Shown here: one piece after another, positions 35,641 to 47,686 of the stretch
Position numbering within the stretch: position 1 is the first letter of the stretch
Layout: each line of letters starts with the position of its first letter
NCBI GenBank assembly: GCA_034440635.1
Contig: JAOTON010001363.1
Location: 62,001 to 126,000, forward strand
Direction: 5' to 3'
Origin: Lepas anatifera
Taxonomy: Eukaryota > Arthropoda > Thecostraca > Lepadidae
Length of the DNA: 64,000 nucleotides
Position numbers and translations under genes: made by a program
Notes under the pieces: generated by a model
What the model was told of the DNA's origin: nothing
What the model saw: the letters and a program-made list of their open reading frames with translations, nothing else
The model's database searches: none

Positions 35641-36257
35641 CCGCTACGTAGTCGTATTAATTTACTGGTCGCGTACGCTACTGGCCGACATTGCACCTCT
35701 GCTCAATACCGACATGACAAAACTACACGAAAAATAATTCGAATAGCATATGTGGTGCACTGCTTCTCCATCCTGTTTTCGGTACACACAAATACCACAG
35801 TCACCAGCTGCAGGCGTTTGTGTTTACCTTATATCAATGTACTAAACTAGTATTATTTTTGGCATATTCCTAGTATATTATACTAAAACGGAGAACGTGA
35901 CGTTGTGCTAAGGCATCCGTCAGGGCCAAATACCTACATTTTGCGGCTAGCACCGATAATTATCTTATGCTCGCGTTCCCCAATGTGCAGAACGACTACA
36001 AAAGCTTCCTTCATCGAGCAAGCTACAAGAGGATACTCACCTTGACCCAAGTACATTCTGCATTGTTCACAACATTAAGTGTAACATAAATTCACGGACC
36101 ATCGCAAGGAAGCTTTCAAGAGTCATTTATGTATGTGCATACATGTGCTACTATGAACATGTTCCGGAAATTATTATTGCACATTTTCCGAGCCATATTA
36201 TTAAAATTGAACTCTGAAAAATGCCGAAAGACGACCGGAAGCAAAAACCCAAGATAT

Positions 36258-36551
36258 GACATGAATTCCACTTCACAGCAGGAAACCACTGCTGGATGTT
36301 CGCAGTGTGGAAAACTTAACAAAAGAAAAAGACACATCATATGCAGTCTCTGCCATCAACCTTGGCACCTCACATGTGTGAAACTAACGAGGGCACAGGC
36401 TGACGTCCTAAGTCATTGGTGGTGTCCCACCTGCATGGATAATTCAACTGGCTTCAATCAGCCCATAAATACGAATGTGGAAAAACGCCGTCTGAGCAGG
36501 TTTCCTCCGAAGGCTTCGGTTTGGCAAGATCCTTGGCATCTCTTAAGCTGA
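36258..36551 (+). pseudogene. PHD finger part of the retrotransposon
   Basis: After a Met at about 36258 (MNSTSQQET) the frame shows Cys pairs CSQC and CSLC, then a His in HQPWHLTC, and a final pair in WWCPTC. This is the C4HC3 pattern of a PHD finger, with the usual tryptophan just before the last Cys pair. PHD fingers normally read histone tails, and some non-LTR elements carry one; whether this one helps target chromatin is inference. The frame ends at 36551 and protein-like sequence continues in another frame (36521-36724). Confidence 0.8.
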
Positions 36552-36720
36552 CTAACCGAGTCCTGAGGAGGATACCTAGGGGTGCCAGAATCCTAACCGC
36601 CGATGCCCTGACACATTTGCTAACAACTGCCCTGAGTGATCTGTCGGCGCGGAGCTGGGTAAGCTCCTGCAGTTTGGTCCTATTGCACTGGTTGTCCCAT
36701 CAGGTGGCTCAGAAGTATCT

Positions 36721-38024
36721 TTGACGACCAAATTGAAGCGTCAGATACCTAGTTATATGGAAGACAAAACCATCCAATCCAACCCTCTTGAAACTGAACA
36801 AATATGGCGAGAAGGAAGGACTGCCGTCACACGCACAGAGCATCTTAAGCGTAGTGTAGCAGCCAAGCTAGCAGACACAGACATCAAAGGGGCGATCCGT
36901 CTTTTAACATCCAGGGACGAGATCGCTCCCCACTCTGACGATGTCGTAGAGGCCTTAAGGCATAAACATCCGCCAGCGCCGGAAGACCTCTGTCTGCCAG
37001 CTGCACCTGACAGCAGTGACAGCGCCTATACAGCAACAGAGGCGGAGGTGGTGGCAGCAATAGCCTCCTTTAATACGGGATCAAGCGCTGGTCTGGACGC
37101 GCTAAGACCAGCACATCTCAAAGACCTGACGAGCCGTGCCGCTTCAGAAGCTGGTACACGCCTGATCACAGCATTAACTGCCCTAACAAACAAGGCTCTA
37201 AGAGGTAAAATTCCTGCATTTGCGAGGGAAGCCGTCTTCGGCGCATCCTTAACCGCCCTGAAAAAGCCAGGTGGAGGTATAAGGCCTATCGCCGTGGGCT
37301 CTGTTTTCCGTAGGCTGGCAGCTAAAGTTGGCCTAAAGCCCATCAGCTCCGCATTAGGTCTTGAGCTCTGCCCCATCCAACTGGGGTTCGAACCCCGGGA
37401 GGATGTGAGGCAGCCGCCCATGCATCTCGCCTCTACATTGCCAACATGGAAGATGAAGAGATAATAGTTAAAGTGGACATGAAGAATGCCTTCAACACTC
37501 TACGCAGAGATCATTTTCTCCGTGCAGTTCTGGAGCATGCCCCGTCACTTTATCCTCTTCTTTGTCAATCATACCATAGGCCCACTCCTATATACTTTGG
37601 CCGCACAGAACTCCACTCAGAGACAGGTATCCAACAAGGTGACCCGTGTGGGCCTGCCATCTTCGCCCTCACAATACAGCCAGTCACTAGCCTTGTCACA
37701 TCAGCATTCAATTGCTGGTACTTGGACGACGGCACGATCGGCGGAGATGTAGCCAGCGTCAGCGCCGACCTGGTAATGCTCTGGCCAGCAATGAGCGCCA
37801 TTGGCTTACAAGTAAACGCTGAGAAGTGCCAAATAATCCTTCCAAAAGCCCCATCTGAGAAGGCAGAGTGTTTCACACCGGGAGACATCCTAGATATTAT
37901 CCCTGGGTCCTCCATACTAAAGGAAGAAGAGCAAACCGTTCTCGGAGCACCTTTGACTGCAACAGCTACCGATAAAATAATCAGGAAGAAAAGTGGAGAG
38001 CTGGAGCTCATGATCAACGTCTAA
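36721..38024 (+). pseudogene. Reverse transcriptase domain of the retrotransposon
   Basis: Two overlapping frames (36721-37464 and 37446-38024) carry the reverse transcriptase motifs in order: SSAGLDALRPAHL, KPGGGIRPIAVGS, the first catalytic Asp in VKVDMKNAFNTL, the IQQGDPCGP motif, then YLDDG with the two further catalytic Asp residues, and LQVNAEKCQII. All three catalytic aspartates are present. The frame shifts at about 37450 and again near 38010-38050, where RLKYLDAHTSL passes into LLRNCLWLPKLQYIL. The YLDDG form, rather than YADD, fits the HERO-like relatives I know. Confidence 0.88.
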
Positions 38025-38052
38025 AATATCTTGACGCCCACACTTCACTTTT

Positions 38053-39423
38053 TTGCTGAGGAACTGTCTGTGGCTGCCGAAATTGCAGTACATCCTACGG
38101 GTCTCACCCGCTTACCAACTACCAGAACTACTGCAGGCTCTCGACAGTAGCCTTATGGCTGCCGTCACTGATATTACCAACACCAAATTTCAAGAAGCTA
38201 ACTGGACTCAAGCCGTCCTCCCAACACGCTACGGTGGACTTGGTCTTCGCCGCGCAGAAGACGTCGCCCTCCCCAGCTTTATTGCATCCATACATGGCTG
38301 CCGCCAATTGATATCATCTTTGCTTCCTGAACGCTTAGCACAGATATCGGTGCAGGAGTACGGGACAGCCCTAGAAGCATGGGAGCAAAATGCGAACGGG
38401 GCAGATGTTCCAGAGGAGAACGCGAGGAGTAGTCAAAAACACTGCGATGCAATCCTTTCCGAACAAACATTCCTAAAACTTCTCCTCGGGGCAAACCAGT
38501 TCACCCGAGCCCGCCTCTTGAGCGCCCGCACCTCTGAAAGCGGGGCCTGGCTGCGCGCTATCCCCTCATCCAGCCTCGGCACGCTCCTTGACGATGCCAC
38601 ACTGAGAATTGCCGTAGCGCTATGCGTTGGCGCAGATGTGTGCATCCCTCACCAATGTCGTCGCGGCTCTACGGCTGACACCAAAGGCTACCACGCCCTC
38701 ATATATCGCCTCAGCGCAGGCCGCCTTCCCCGTCATGCAGCCCTCAATGACATCGTAAGACGATCCCTACAGACTGCAGGCCTTCCATCCATCCTGGAAC
38801 CTTCTGGCCTGGATCGCGGGGATGGTAAAAGGCCAGACGGTATGACGGTGTTCCCATTCTCCCGGGGGAAGAGCCTGGTGTGGGATGCAACTTGTGTTAA
38901 CATGTACGCCGCAACAAATATCGGGCAAGCAGCAACATCAGCAGGAGCCGTGGCAGAAGAAGCCGAAGAGAGGAAAAGGCAAAAATATGCGGATCTAATG
39001 CAACGATTCCAAATTCATCCAGTTGCATTTGAAACTGGTGGAGCCTGCGGCCTAACCGCCAAGGCGTTCATCCGTGAGCTAGGTTCTCGCCTTGCAGTTG
39101 TCTCTGGTGACCGCCGCGAAACTGAATGGCTGCTCCAACGGTTTTCTTTGGCCATTGCTCGCGGGAACGCTGCCTCAATTATTCTCGCTCCGCGTGCCAC
39201 TACATTTCCAAGAAAACCAGAGCTCACCAGGCCAGTGCAGGTTCAGGAGAACCAAACGAAGGGAGCACCGAACACGCAGATACCAACCTGCTCAGGCGTT
39301 TCTTGTTCATCTCGCGAAACAACAAACATTGGCCTTTTCACAGCAGTTCCAGGAGAGCCAACAGAAACCAAGTGGCCACTGCAAGAAACACCTGACACCC
39401 CCGACCAGAAAAATACCGTCTAG
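38053..39423 (+). pseudogene. Endonuclease-bearing C-terminal region of the retrotransposon
   Basis: One uninterrupted frame of about 456 codons. After a helical region it reads HQCRRGSTADTKGYHALIY, where relatives have a CCHC knuckle (a second Cys after the first, and HxxxC). Here those positions are Arg or Gly and Tyr, so two zinc ligands seem lost. Next come RLPRHAALNDIVRRSL, LEPSGLDRGDGKRPDG and GKSLVWDATC. The RPD followed by D about 16 residues later is the PD-(D/E)XK nuclease signature of R2-like elements. A further conserved-looking segment (AIARGNAASIILA) precedes a Pro/Thr-rich tail and stop. Confidence 0.85.
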
Positions 39424-40234
39424 TATTCAAGGAAATGGCAGGCAGGTCCCCCGGAACGGAAACCGAGCACGCGACGGAACAACTTCCGGAGGAAGCAGGC
39501 CCTAGTTGGAACCTGATGGCGGATCCAAAATGGGCTAGGTACCTTAAGCGGGTAAAGGGGCATCAAAACACTTTCGTTGGCCTCCCCGCATGTACGGTGA
39601 CTCCAAGAACAGCGGCAAGGAGTGCGGGTCGCCGCCGGTGCCGACGGTGACGCCATGCACCACACCCCGCCGCTGCAGCCCTCGGTCCGCGCTGGAAGCG
39701 TGATGCACGCGCCGATGCTAATGAAAGCGGAAAAGGCCAGCTTGAAAATGGCTATATCTATATATGACCATGCTCTTCATAATCCTTAGAATGTATATTT
39801 TATAATGCCTACAGTCTCGGAAATATATAGTTGCAGTGGACCAAAAAAGACAAACTCACCTGAAGGAATTCCTGTGGATCAAGATACCTTCCCTGTGGAC
39901 CGCTCCAGTTGTGAGCCTGACTTGGCGGCGCTGGCTTGTGTTATTTGAAATGCCGTCACAGAGAGTATCGAATTCGTCGTACTTTTGAAGTTTGCGCTTT
40001 TGTGATGGCGGCACAACATCGCTAACTAGTTAATCTCGGTGTTCAGATACCAATTTAACACCAAGTTGTACGTTATTTTTCTCAAAGCGATTGGCAAATA
40101 TCAAGGCGTCTTCAACCGATTCTTCATTCCAATTATAATCGATCTCATGATACACAGTGTGCGTAACGGATACCACAACAGAGTGTTCATGCCATGCTAC
40201 AACCCGTCTGCATTATCACACGACTGAAGTTCAG
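39424..40234. other. Sequence downstream of the retrotransposon
   Basis: 39430-39720 is GC-rich and may be 3' UTR of the element. No poly(A) or simple-repeat tail is present. The remainder, to 40234, is unassigned. Confidence 0.35.
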
Positions 40235-41080
40235 TGCGACCTCTCCAACCGCCTGAGCGATGGCTGAGAATAAGCTGTAAGTACTGTGGATTTTTAAGCA
40301 CATCCCGAGGCTTAGGGTAGCTATGACTACTTTTGCTTTCATTCATTGGTGTTACCAGTTGCTAGCCTTTCATGACCGTGTCCTAACGTTGCCCCCAAAG
40401 CTTCCAGCAGGCGTAGAAAATAGGTGGCCTTCGCTGTGGACGTAATATTGGGCCGAAAATGATTTGAAGCATGTACGGTTGGCACGTTAATATGAATACG
40501 CCGGCAGACAATAGGTCCCCCTCGACCCAGATACCGCTATCCCCCCTTAAAACTAGTACGCAGGTAAATTGTTGAACAAAATAGCACTAGGTCGGAACCA
40601 GACCCAGCATTGGTTATAGTTTCCGTTCTTTAATTTGCCGTAAGATGAAGCAAGTGACACAAATAGTTGTGCAGAGTGTAACTTTAACATTTTCCTCTCT
40701 AAAAAAAGTAACCGAGCTTCTTCCGATTGTTTTTTTTATTCACTTTCCGTGACATAAAGACTGAGATGTGCATGTCTGGTAATGCCCTCGGAATAATGGA
40801 GTATTTTACTATTTCCATTGTCACACTTCCTGGGCACATGGTTTCTTTCAAGAAAAAAACATTATCGATGAGCTTGAAGCCAATTTTGAAACTCAGGATA
40901 GCATATTGCCTTAAATTGGCCGCGTTGAAAAAACACTTATTTTTCCAATCCGTTTAACGCACCGAAATTGTCGCGTCCTTCAAGCGCAACAGCTGACGCA
41001 GGCTGCAGTTCTGTCATAGCAACGGAGAGAAAGCCGTTGCTATGTCCACTCTCTGTATGTAGCTCTGTGGTGGGAATGAC
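40235..41080 (-). repeat. Dispersed repeat E, copy 2
   Basis: Reverse-orientation partner of 27540-28459. Both carry the block around ATAGGTCCCCCTCGACCCAG (40514) and the block around CAATCCGTTTAACGCACCG. Small insertions and deletions break the frame that is open in copy 1. An inverted-repeat element follows at its edge (41070-41632). Confidence 0.75.
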
Positions 41081-41632
41081 CTAGGACCCTAAAAAGATGA
41101 TAAAACAGAAGACAAGCAAAAGCGCTAAAAGACTTGCAGCCTAAAAGCCAAAGTCCAGCAACTAAGACGTCTAAACCCTAAAAAGGTCAAAAAGGCTAAG
41201 TCAATTTAAATATAAAGACAAAAGCGTTGGATGAGCTAAACGTAACGCTTCGGTCATAGACCTTGGTCAAGCGAGGAGTGCATGATGGAGGTGGCTAGAG
41301 GCTTGACGTAAACTTTTTTTGCCAAAAAAATAAAAGAAACTAAGGTAACTTTGTCTGCAAAAATAGTTTAACTCAGGCCTCCAGCCACCTCCACCTTACA
41401 CTACTCGCCTGACGACGGCCAAATACCGAAAAGTTGCATTTTTCTCATCCCATGTTTTTTTCTTTATCTTTACCTTCTCGTAGTTTTCTTGGGCTTTTTA
41501 GGTTTAGACATCCTAGTTTCTGAACTTTGGCTTTATAGGCTTTATTTTATAGGCTTTATAGGCTTTATTGGCTTTATTTTACTGTCTTCTCTTTTATCAT
41601 CTTTTTAGGGTCCTTAATCATTCCCACAACAC
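41070..41632. mobile_element. Foldback element with long imperfect arms
   Basis: 41080-41210 (GACCCTAAAAAGATGATAAAA and on, with repeated AGGCTA/AAAGCC words) is the inverse of about 41485-41620 (TTTTATCATCTTTTTAGGGTC). A second inverted pair lies inside (GGAGGTGGCTAGAGGC and GGCCTCCAGCCACCTCC). Total length is about 560 bp. Repeat E sequence seems to resume after it (ATTCCCACAAC at 41621), so it probably inserted into E. No coding capacity. Confidence 0.6.
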
Positions 41633-41877
41633 CAGGGCCTTGTATAACATACAAACTAGGCGGGACTCGTCCCACCTTGTCTGGCCAGATCCCACCTAGT
41701 TCAGTAGAAAATCCAACCTAATTTATACTGGCTTGGGTGGAAACTGTGTGTAATAAAAAATCATTTAAGCTCAAGAACATTATAGAAGATATGTACATCA
41801 CATGAGACCTACTCACGGTCTGTTGTTCGTAAGTTCCATCTGATGCATGTTTTATTTTGGACCATCATAAGCTGAGC

Positions 41878-43313
41878 TTTATCCGCGCCCCACCAGGAGC
41901 ATCGATGGCCCCTCTAAATCCGAAAATACGGGGGTTATCGCAAATGTGCAAAGTGCATTAGAAAGCTCGGGTGAATTCAGTAATATTTAAGTTCGCATTT
42001 TAAGCGCTCAGGTCAATGGTTCGACCTCCAGAGGTCAAAAATGTGCAATGCTTAAAGGGAATATGGCACCTTCACAACGTGATTTTAACTGAGATAGCCA
42101 AGTTGTAAAGCAGGTCGGAAAACCCGGTACTCCATATTTCATTTGTCTTGGAACTCGATATTTCCGTAGAAAAAAGCTAAAACCTACCTGACACCAGCCC
42201 CCTCAGCCCCCGTCGCCGGCGGCCATTGTTGTGAGCTACTGGTGTGACGACATACGCTGACGTCACGATGAGCATCAGCCAATCGAAGCCCTTGAAGCGT
42301 TTCAAGTATGGTAGGGGTTGCCAGATCGTGACATCATCCACAGTCTGATATTTATTTCTTTTTCTAGAGGAGTATTTTTAAAATCAAATATTGAGCTTAT
42401 TGTACATTTTTCAGAGAAATCATGAGTGGTATCATTATTTTTAACTAAAAGTACGCCTAATTACACGAATTTCAAGGATTCAACCAAGGTGCCACATTCC
42501 CTTTAAGAAACCTGGGCAGGGCCAGGAGCTATTAGATCTAACCATTAGAGCTATTGAGATCTGGTAAAAATATTTTCATAGGAAAATGCCAGGGCTTTCT
42601 CTGCTTTGTGGAATATAATGAACTTCGGCCACTGATTTGACCTCCAGAGGTCACCTCGTGACCTTATTGATCTGAGGTCACGAAAGGTCAGAGTGACCTT
42701 ACCGTATACCAAAGGAAAGCCAGTGACTAGACATACACGATAACGTTTGATTCAGCCTCTTGGCTTGGTTACCTTGGCTTGGTTATTAAAAGTTATCGTC
42801 AAAATACTTTTTTAAACCTGGTGACCTGTGATGACCTCAGATAGGTCAAAGGGAAAATATCGCCCCTGGGACCGGTGAAAGGGTGTTTAAGAACGTATTG
42901 CTGAGCAATCTGAGCATTTGCAGCCATTTTTGTGACTTTTAAATCCTAAGACAGCATTTCCCATGCTTTTCTGTGGGAGAGGTCACCTTGTGACCTGACC
43001 TCAGGACACCAAATAGAAAAATCCTGGATATATATTTTTTTTACCCTGAAATGGTCATAAAGTGTAGACAATTTCCAATCGATCGGCTTAGAAATGTAGC
43101 TATGATACAGCTAAAAACTTGAGGTGAGGTGACCTTGGTTGACCTCGCCTAGTGACCTGACCTACTGTGACCCGTAGTAAAAATTCAGGGATGATGGGAA
43201 AATGATGAGGTGAGAGGAAGAACAGTCAACCAAGGTGCTGCACCTCGTCGTGTTTCTGTTATTTTGAAAAAAACGTAGGGGGCCATCGATACTCCTCGGT
43301 GGGGCAAGGATGA
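41878..43313 (+). mobile_element. TTAA element family B, copy 2, with nested C
   Basis: It matches 28460-29491 from CCGCGCCCCACC (41883) to CGGTGGGGCAAGG (43297), with TTAA worn away at both ends. A family C element of 455 bp is inserted at 42052-42506. Outside that insert the two B copies align, including the AGGTCA-rich body. It is older than B copy 1, judged by its decayed ends. Confidence 0.82.
42052..42506 (-). mobile_element. TTAA element family C, copy 3 (nested in B)
   Basis: TTAA at 42052-42055 and at 42503-42506 bracket ends AGGGAATATGGCACCTT and AAGGTGCCACATTCCCT. The undisturbed site is visible in B copy 1 near 28690, where a single GCAATGATTAAGCAAAC stands. This paralogous empty site shows that the target is TTAA and that it was duplicated on insertion. 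Confidence 0.9.
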
Positions 43314-44739
43314 GAAATGCTCGCTTATGTCGGCCTACCCCAACGTGTGCGACGAAAAACCCCGCGAATACATCAAATAATCACAAAACCGGATACAGTC
43401 TGCAGCCAATAAATAGCTCGTCTTATCTGACCGAATGCCGTAAAAACCCTCACGTCACTTTGCAACCTGGGAGCCCGCCTATCATGCCTGAGGCAGGGTT
43501 GGGTGACTGCAGCATGAATTTTTATTCCTATTTTTTTATCGGTAGCTTAGAGTTATATTTTATATATTTCTGCGAAGAATGAGGAAAATATCTGTTCAGA
43601 TGGATGAAGGCTCGTTTTTTCGACAAGATTAGTAAATTTTTCAAGGTTTTTGTTGTTTTTGAAAAGCAATTTAATATGGACAGGAGTATAGCTGCAAAGA
43701 ATGAAAACATGAGGGTAATTTTTATAGAAGTATCAAAAGCCTCCCCATAAATTGTTTCTGTGACGACGGACTCCCTGTGGAGGCTCTGGGGAGGGGAAAG
43801 CATGGAAAAAGCACCCTGCATGAACCGAATTTTGTACAGTTTCACGAAATTGGTAATGTTTTCAGCGCAAAATGTTTCTTAGCTATCGTGCCGCTGCCTC
43901 CATTTGCATATTGTTGCATTGTGTTACATAGTGTATATGGGGTGGATAAAAACTATCATGAACAAAAAGAAAAGTTTTAACGTAAGATAAATTCGAATTT
44001 TCCTTGTATCCGTCACGCACCGATTGCACGGCGCAACTTTTTTGTCATGGCCTGTCTCCAAACTGAAGCTCAGTTCTAGCATTTCTGCCTTTGTATCGGG
44101 TAGGGTTGGTTGCGTTATATGAAATCCCACCTAGTGAAAATTCCTTAGACGAGGCACTGCACACCACTCTGCGGTTTATAGTAGGTACCTACCCTATCTA
44201 CAGCAGGCCTTCCAAGAACTTATTATTTGGTATTTCAAACTTTGTGATGTTTGCAGGTTCTTTGCTAGCCCCCAAATGACATTGCTAGCCCCCAAATGAC
44301 AATGTATCAATTTTGGTCATGTATCTGCAATCTTTTGTATTTTTTCTGGTAATTCACACTGAAATTTTTGAGTTTAGAGTAATTAATATTTCATATGACT
44401 TAGACGAAAATGGTCCTACAAAGCAGCGAAGAGGATTTCTTTCAGATACCTGAATTTTTTTCGGGGTAGGGGAGAGGGCATTCGCAAAGGAGAAATAAAT
44501 TCACTTAATATCACTGATACCATATGAAAAGAATGCAGAATATGTATATAGAATACATCGAAACAAAATTAAATTCAGTTTTGATATGCATTATTACCAG
44601 TAAACTGAGATAGGGTATATCTTATCAATTATTTTTATCCTGAAAACCGGAATATTACACACTGAACCGCCACTCAAATGTATGTGAGCTACAATAAACG
44701 TATCAGCAAGCTTTTAAACCTCGGCACGTAGGTATGTAT
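43314..44739. other. Unassigned sequence
   Basis: No gene or repeat recognised. A 20-base phrase (TTGCTAGCCCCCAAATGACA) is repeated in tandem at about 44261-44301. Open frames are short. Confidence 0.4.
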
Positions 44740-44741
44740 GT

Positions 44742-44900
44742 ACAGTCAGTTGCGAAAGTATCGTTCCGCTGCCGACCCACTAGTTTGGAAGTCACTGTAC
44801 GCTGTAGCGCTGAGCCGGGCGAGTGGGCGGGCATTGGGCGGGGACAGCTGAGGAGGGGTGGAACTCACGCCTCAGACATGTTGTTTGGTCAAGTTGAGGT
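44742..44900 (+). mobile_element. End of a mariner/Tc1-like small element
   Basis: TACAGTCAGTTGCGAAAGTA followed by TCGTTCCG (44740-44767) is the inverse of a sequence ending at about 55880. Ends starting CAGT next to TA are typical of Tc1/mariner elements. Only one end is visible here. Confidence 0.4.
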
Positions 44901-45226
44901 CAGTTATACATGGGTGCCACAACTGCAGATTCAAACTAAAATGGACGCAATGTCCACATCACATGCCACCTGAAATGTTCGCATCACATGCCACCTGACG
45001 GGGTTTCTTTATGCCTCTCTTGAGATCTATAGAATTGGGATATTGCCAGGCTTGCACCAAGGATTTTCGTTTGGGGGCCCGGCTGACGAAGCGGGGGGCT
45101 GATGGGAGGTGGCATGTTTGACAGGGCGTGCCAGGCTACTGCAGGGGAAAAATTGGCCAGAGAGGGTACTTATCAGGTAAAAAGCAATACATATTTGTCG
45201 TATGGTGTAAAACGCAAGTGAAGGGG

Positions 45227-45458
45227 TCATAAGCGTCGCCACCGCACAAAAAAGGGGGGCAGCTAAACTCCAACCTGATGCTGACAAAAAACTTTCCACG
45301 TCAGGACAAAAAACTGTCTGAGTTTGGGCTCCTCGCTGCCTTCCGCAGCGGCTGGTTATAAGCATTTGCAGTTTTCTCCCATTCTGACTGAGATCAGTAA
45401 ATTTTTGGCCGAAAAGTCGGGGACCAGGCCCCCTGGCCCCCTTTTCCAACGCTTATGG
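45227..45458 (-). mobile_element. Small inverted-repeat element H, copy 2
   Basis: It aligns in reverse with 4045-4280: GCGTCGCCACCG at 45233, a CCACGTCAGGACAAAAAACT segment, TTTTGGCCGAAAAGTCGG, and the end CAACGCTTATGG. Non-coding. Confidence 0.75.
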
Positions 45459-46805
45459 AAGGTGATACAATTATTATAAACCTGGCCTGTGGTTGAATCA
45501 CATATTGAGTGAATAATTCACCGGAGGGGCTACACACTGTGAGCAGGGGCGGTAAGGTGAAAGAAGAACTGGAACTAAAAGCCAGATCAAGCCTAATTTC
45601 TGCTCTTGATGGGTGACTCCAGCGGTCAGTTATTACCGGAACCCACGTCGAGTGCCACGCCAGACATGGCCGAGGGCCGGCACTTTGGAGTCAAAGCGTT
45701 TGGGGGAAAGGGGCCCGGGCCCGCTGGCCCTCTCCTTGGGTGCGCTACTGGGTATTGCAGAGCGTGGCGGATTGAGGAGGTTAATCAAGGGTGACATTGA
45801 CCTATCCCATTCCCACAATTTTCTCTTATTTTCTTTGCAGACTTTTTTTACGATTCTTAGGTCTGTTGTCCCCCAGACCACCAGTTCAAACTCGCAGGTA
45901 ATTGTAAATTTCTTTGAATCAAAATCTCCCAACATTCTTGATTTTTTCCAGTTCGGGGATCAACCTAGAAACAGAAATTTAGGGAAAATTGATGCTACCT
46001 TGGTATATTAAATGAACTCTATACGAATTCAGACATAAATATGTATATGCGTAATTACCGAAAGAAAGGCATCATCATCAAACGCATAATTTAAGATGCC
46101 TACTTTAATTGGACATCACTGTCAAAGTTTGTCCATGGCGTATAGGGGCATTCCATGACAGATCGACAAGTCGATAACACCCTCATATCTCAGATTTCGG
46201 TGTATGTTTTTGTGAGGGGGGCTATTGATGAAGCTGATGACTATTTTTCTATTCATTTTGCTCCCTGACTTACGGATTGGAACTTTTAGCCTCAAGCATT
46301 CTGATCATATTCACTTACTTGTCTTTTTTAAAGACGAAATTTTACCTGTGTGATTCTAAAAATACCATGAAGACTTGATCTAGGTCTCTTAAGGATAAAT
46401 TACGAATTTTGGCTCATGCGAAATATAACTCAAAAAATAAAATTTTGAATGTATTATACATTCTTAATTTTTTCAAAATCTATGAAAAATTGTTTTCCTA
46501 TGCCTTATTTTAAACTTTTTGAGGCTCATATTACTCTTTATACTTTTCTCTATAAGATTCAGAAATAAAAAGAATGGAGCCTTTAACCAATCGCGAGTTC
46601 TGCGTTCCCAAATGTCCCGATTTCCACTTTTGTGAGGTTCGTTCGCCGGCGCGGCCCGCCGTCGTTGCGGCTATCAAACGTCTCTTGTCACGAAAAATAC
46701 CTTCCCACAAATCCCACCATTGACACTTGTGTCAACGATGGGATTCGTGGGGCATGAGGGTAAGGATGTATTTAAAACAATAAACTGTAATTAATGTCCC
46801 ATTTC
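45459..46805. other. Unassigned, with a small hairpin at 46712-46743
   Basis: No gene recognised. ATCCCACCATTGACAC and GTGTCAACGATGGGAT form a short stem with two mismatches and a 4-base loop near 46711-46745. A GC-rich H-like patch lies near 45700-45760. Confidence 0.4.
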
Positions 46806-47300
46806 TTAACACCCGCACTGGAGAGGGGTCTGACACTTACGCGCACTGGTGGGCCCCCTGAGCGCTCGGAAATTAAGAGACGTAGAAAAATTCCGGTTGG
46901 AGGCTGGGTGGGAGCTATTGAAATCTATACTATGACCGATTTCGATTGACCTAGGTAAGTACCGTCCAGTTCAAACGAGGTCATAAGGCTCATGTATGAG
47001 CCGTGCTCGAGATTTTTCTGGAAATGCTGTGATTAAGCGCAAAAAAGTTAAGAATGCACTAAAAACGGACCAAGGTCATAATGAGAACGTTCCAAAAATG
47101 TAAACTTAATTTTTGGGGTTAAGTCATTCAAGTTCATTGACCTATAACGTCACAATATTACATATTCCCTATAATTACACCATGGCTAGCACCATAGCAA
47201 CCGTTGGACGGAAATGAGGATTGACCTTTACCCATGACATTTTACTTTGACCTGTGCCTTGACCTTTACATTGAGTTATCTTAACTTGGACGTCGTAGCA
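46806..47300 (+). mobile_element. TTAA-type element related to family A (one end)
   Basis: TTAACACCCGCACTGGAGAG at 46806 followed by GGGTCTGAC parallels the family A left end. The following 480 bases carry AGGTCA, TGACCT and TTGACC words (for example near 46976, 47072, 47136, 47222, 47250 and 47265). The right terminal repeat was not found. Confidence 0.5.
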
Positions 47301-47686
47301 TGGTATGCGTCATACTGGGTAACGCCATGCGATCGGAAGCACCGGACCAATGACTTTGAGAATGCTGGTATTTTTTTTTAATTTATTTCAGTCAGCAAGC
47401 AGTGTCAAGCCACATTCACAAGGCAGCCTCAGCACAAAGCACATCAGGTTTACGTTTGTGCATCATCATGTGCACAAAAACAAACAGGGCGCACACGTCT
47501 GAAACATACCTTACTGTTTAGTTCCTTGGCAGCTTTGACACAATCGTCACCACAAAATGAGCATTCCCCGTCCTCATCCCCATCCCAACCCTACCCATCA
47601 GGCAGACGACACTTCCTTCACAATCTCATTTTTACCTTTATTAGTCATTACAGCTTGTCGGTGCTTTCTAAATTGCTTCCAAATAC

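Larger units (their letters stand above)
36129..39423 (+). mobile_element. Non-LTR retrotransposon with PHD finger, RT and restriction-like endonuclease (decayed)
   Basis: This is the largest coding relic of the window, with three domains in order on the plus strand: a PHD-type zinc finger (about 36297-36440), a reverse transcriptase (about 36721-38024), and a C-terminal restriction-like endonuclease (about 38560-39200). The coding phase changes at least four times and the zinc knuckle has lost ligands, so this copy is dead. The domain order RT then PD-(D/E)XK nuclease is that of the R2/NeSL/HERO group, which inserts by target-primed reverse transcription. I could not find the 5' start, the 3' tail or a target duplication. 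The exact clade needs a tree. Confidence 0.85.

Noticed and set aside
37381..37396. GGGGTTCGAACCCC, tRNA T-arm-like
   Set aside because: It lies inside the reverse transcriptase frame and encodes GFEP; the resemblance is chance.
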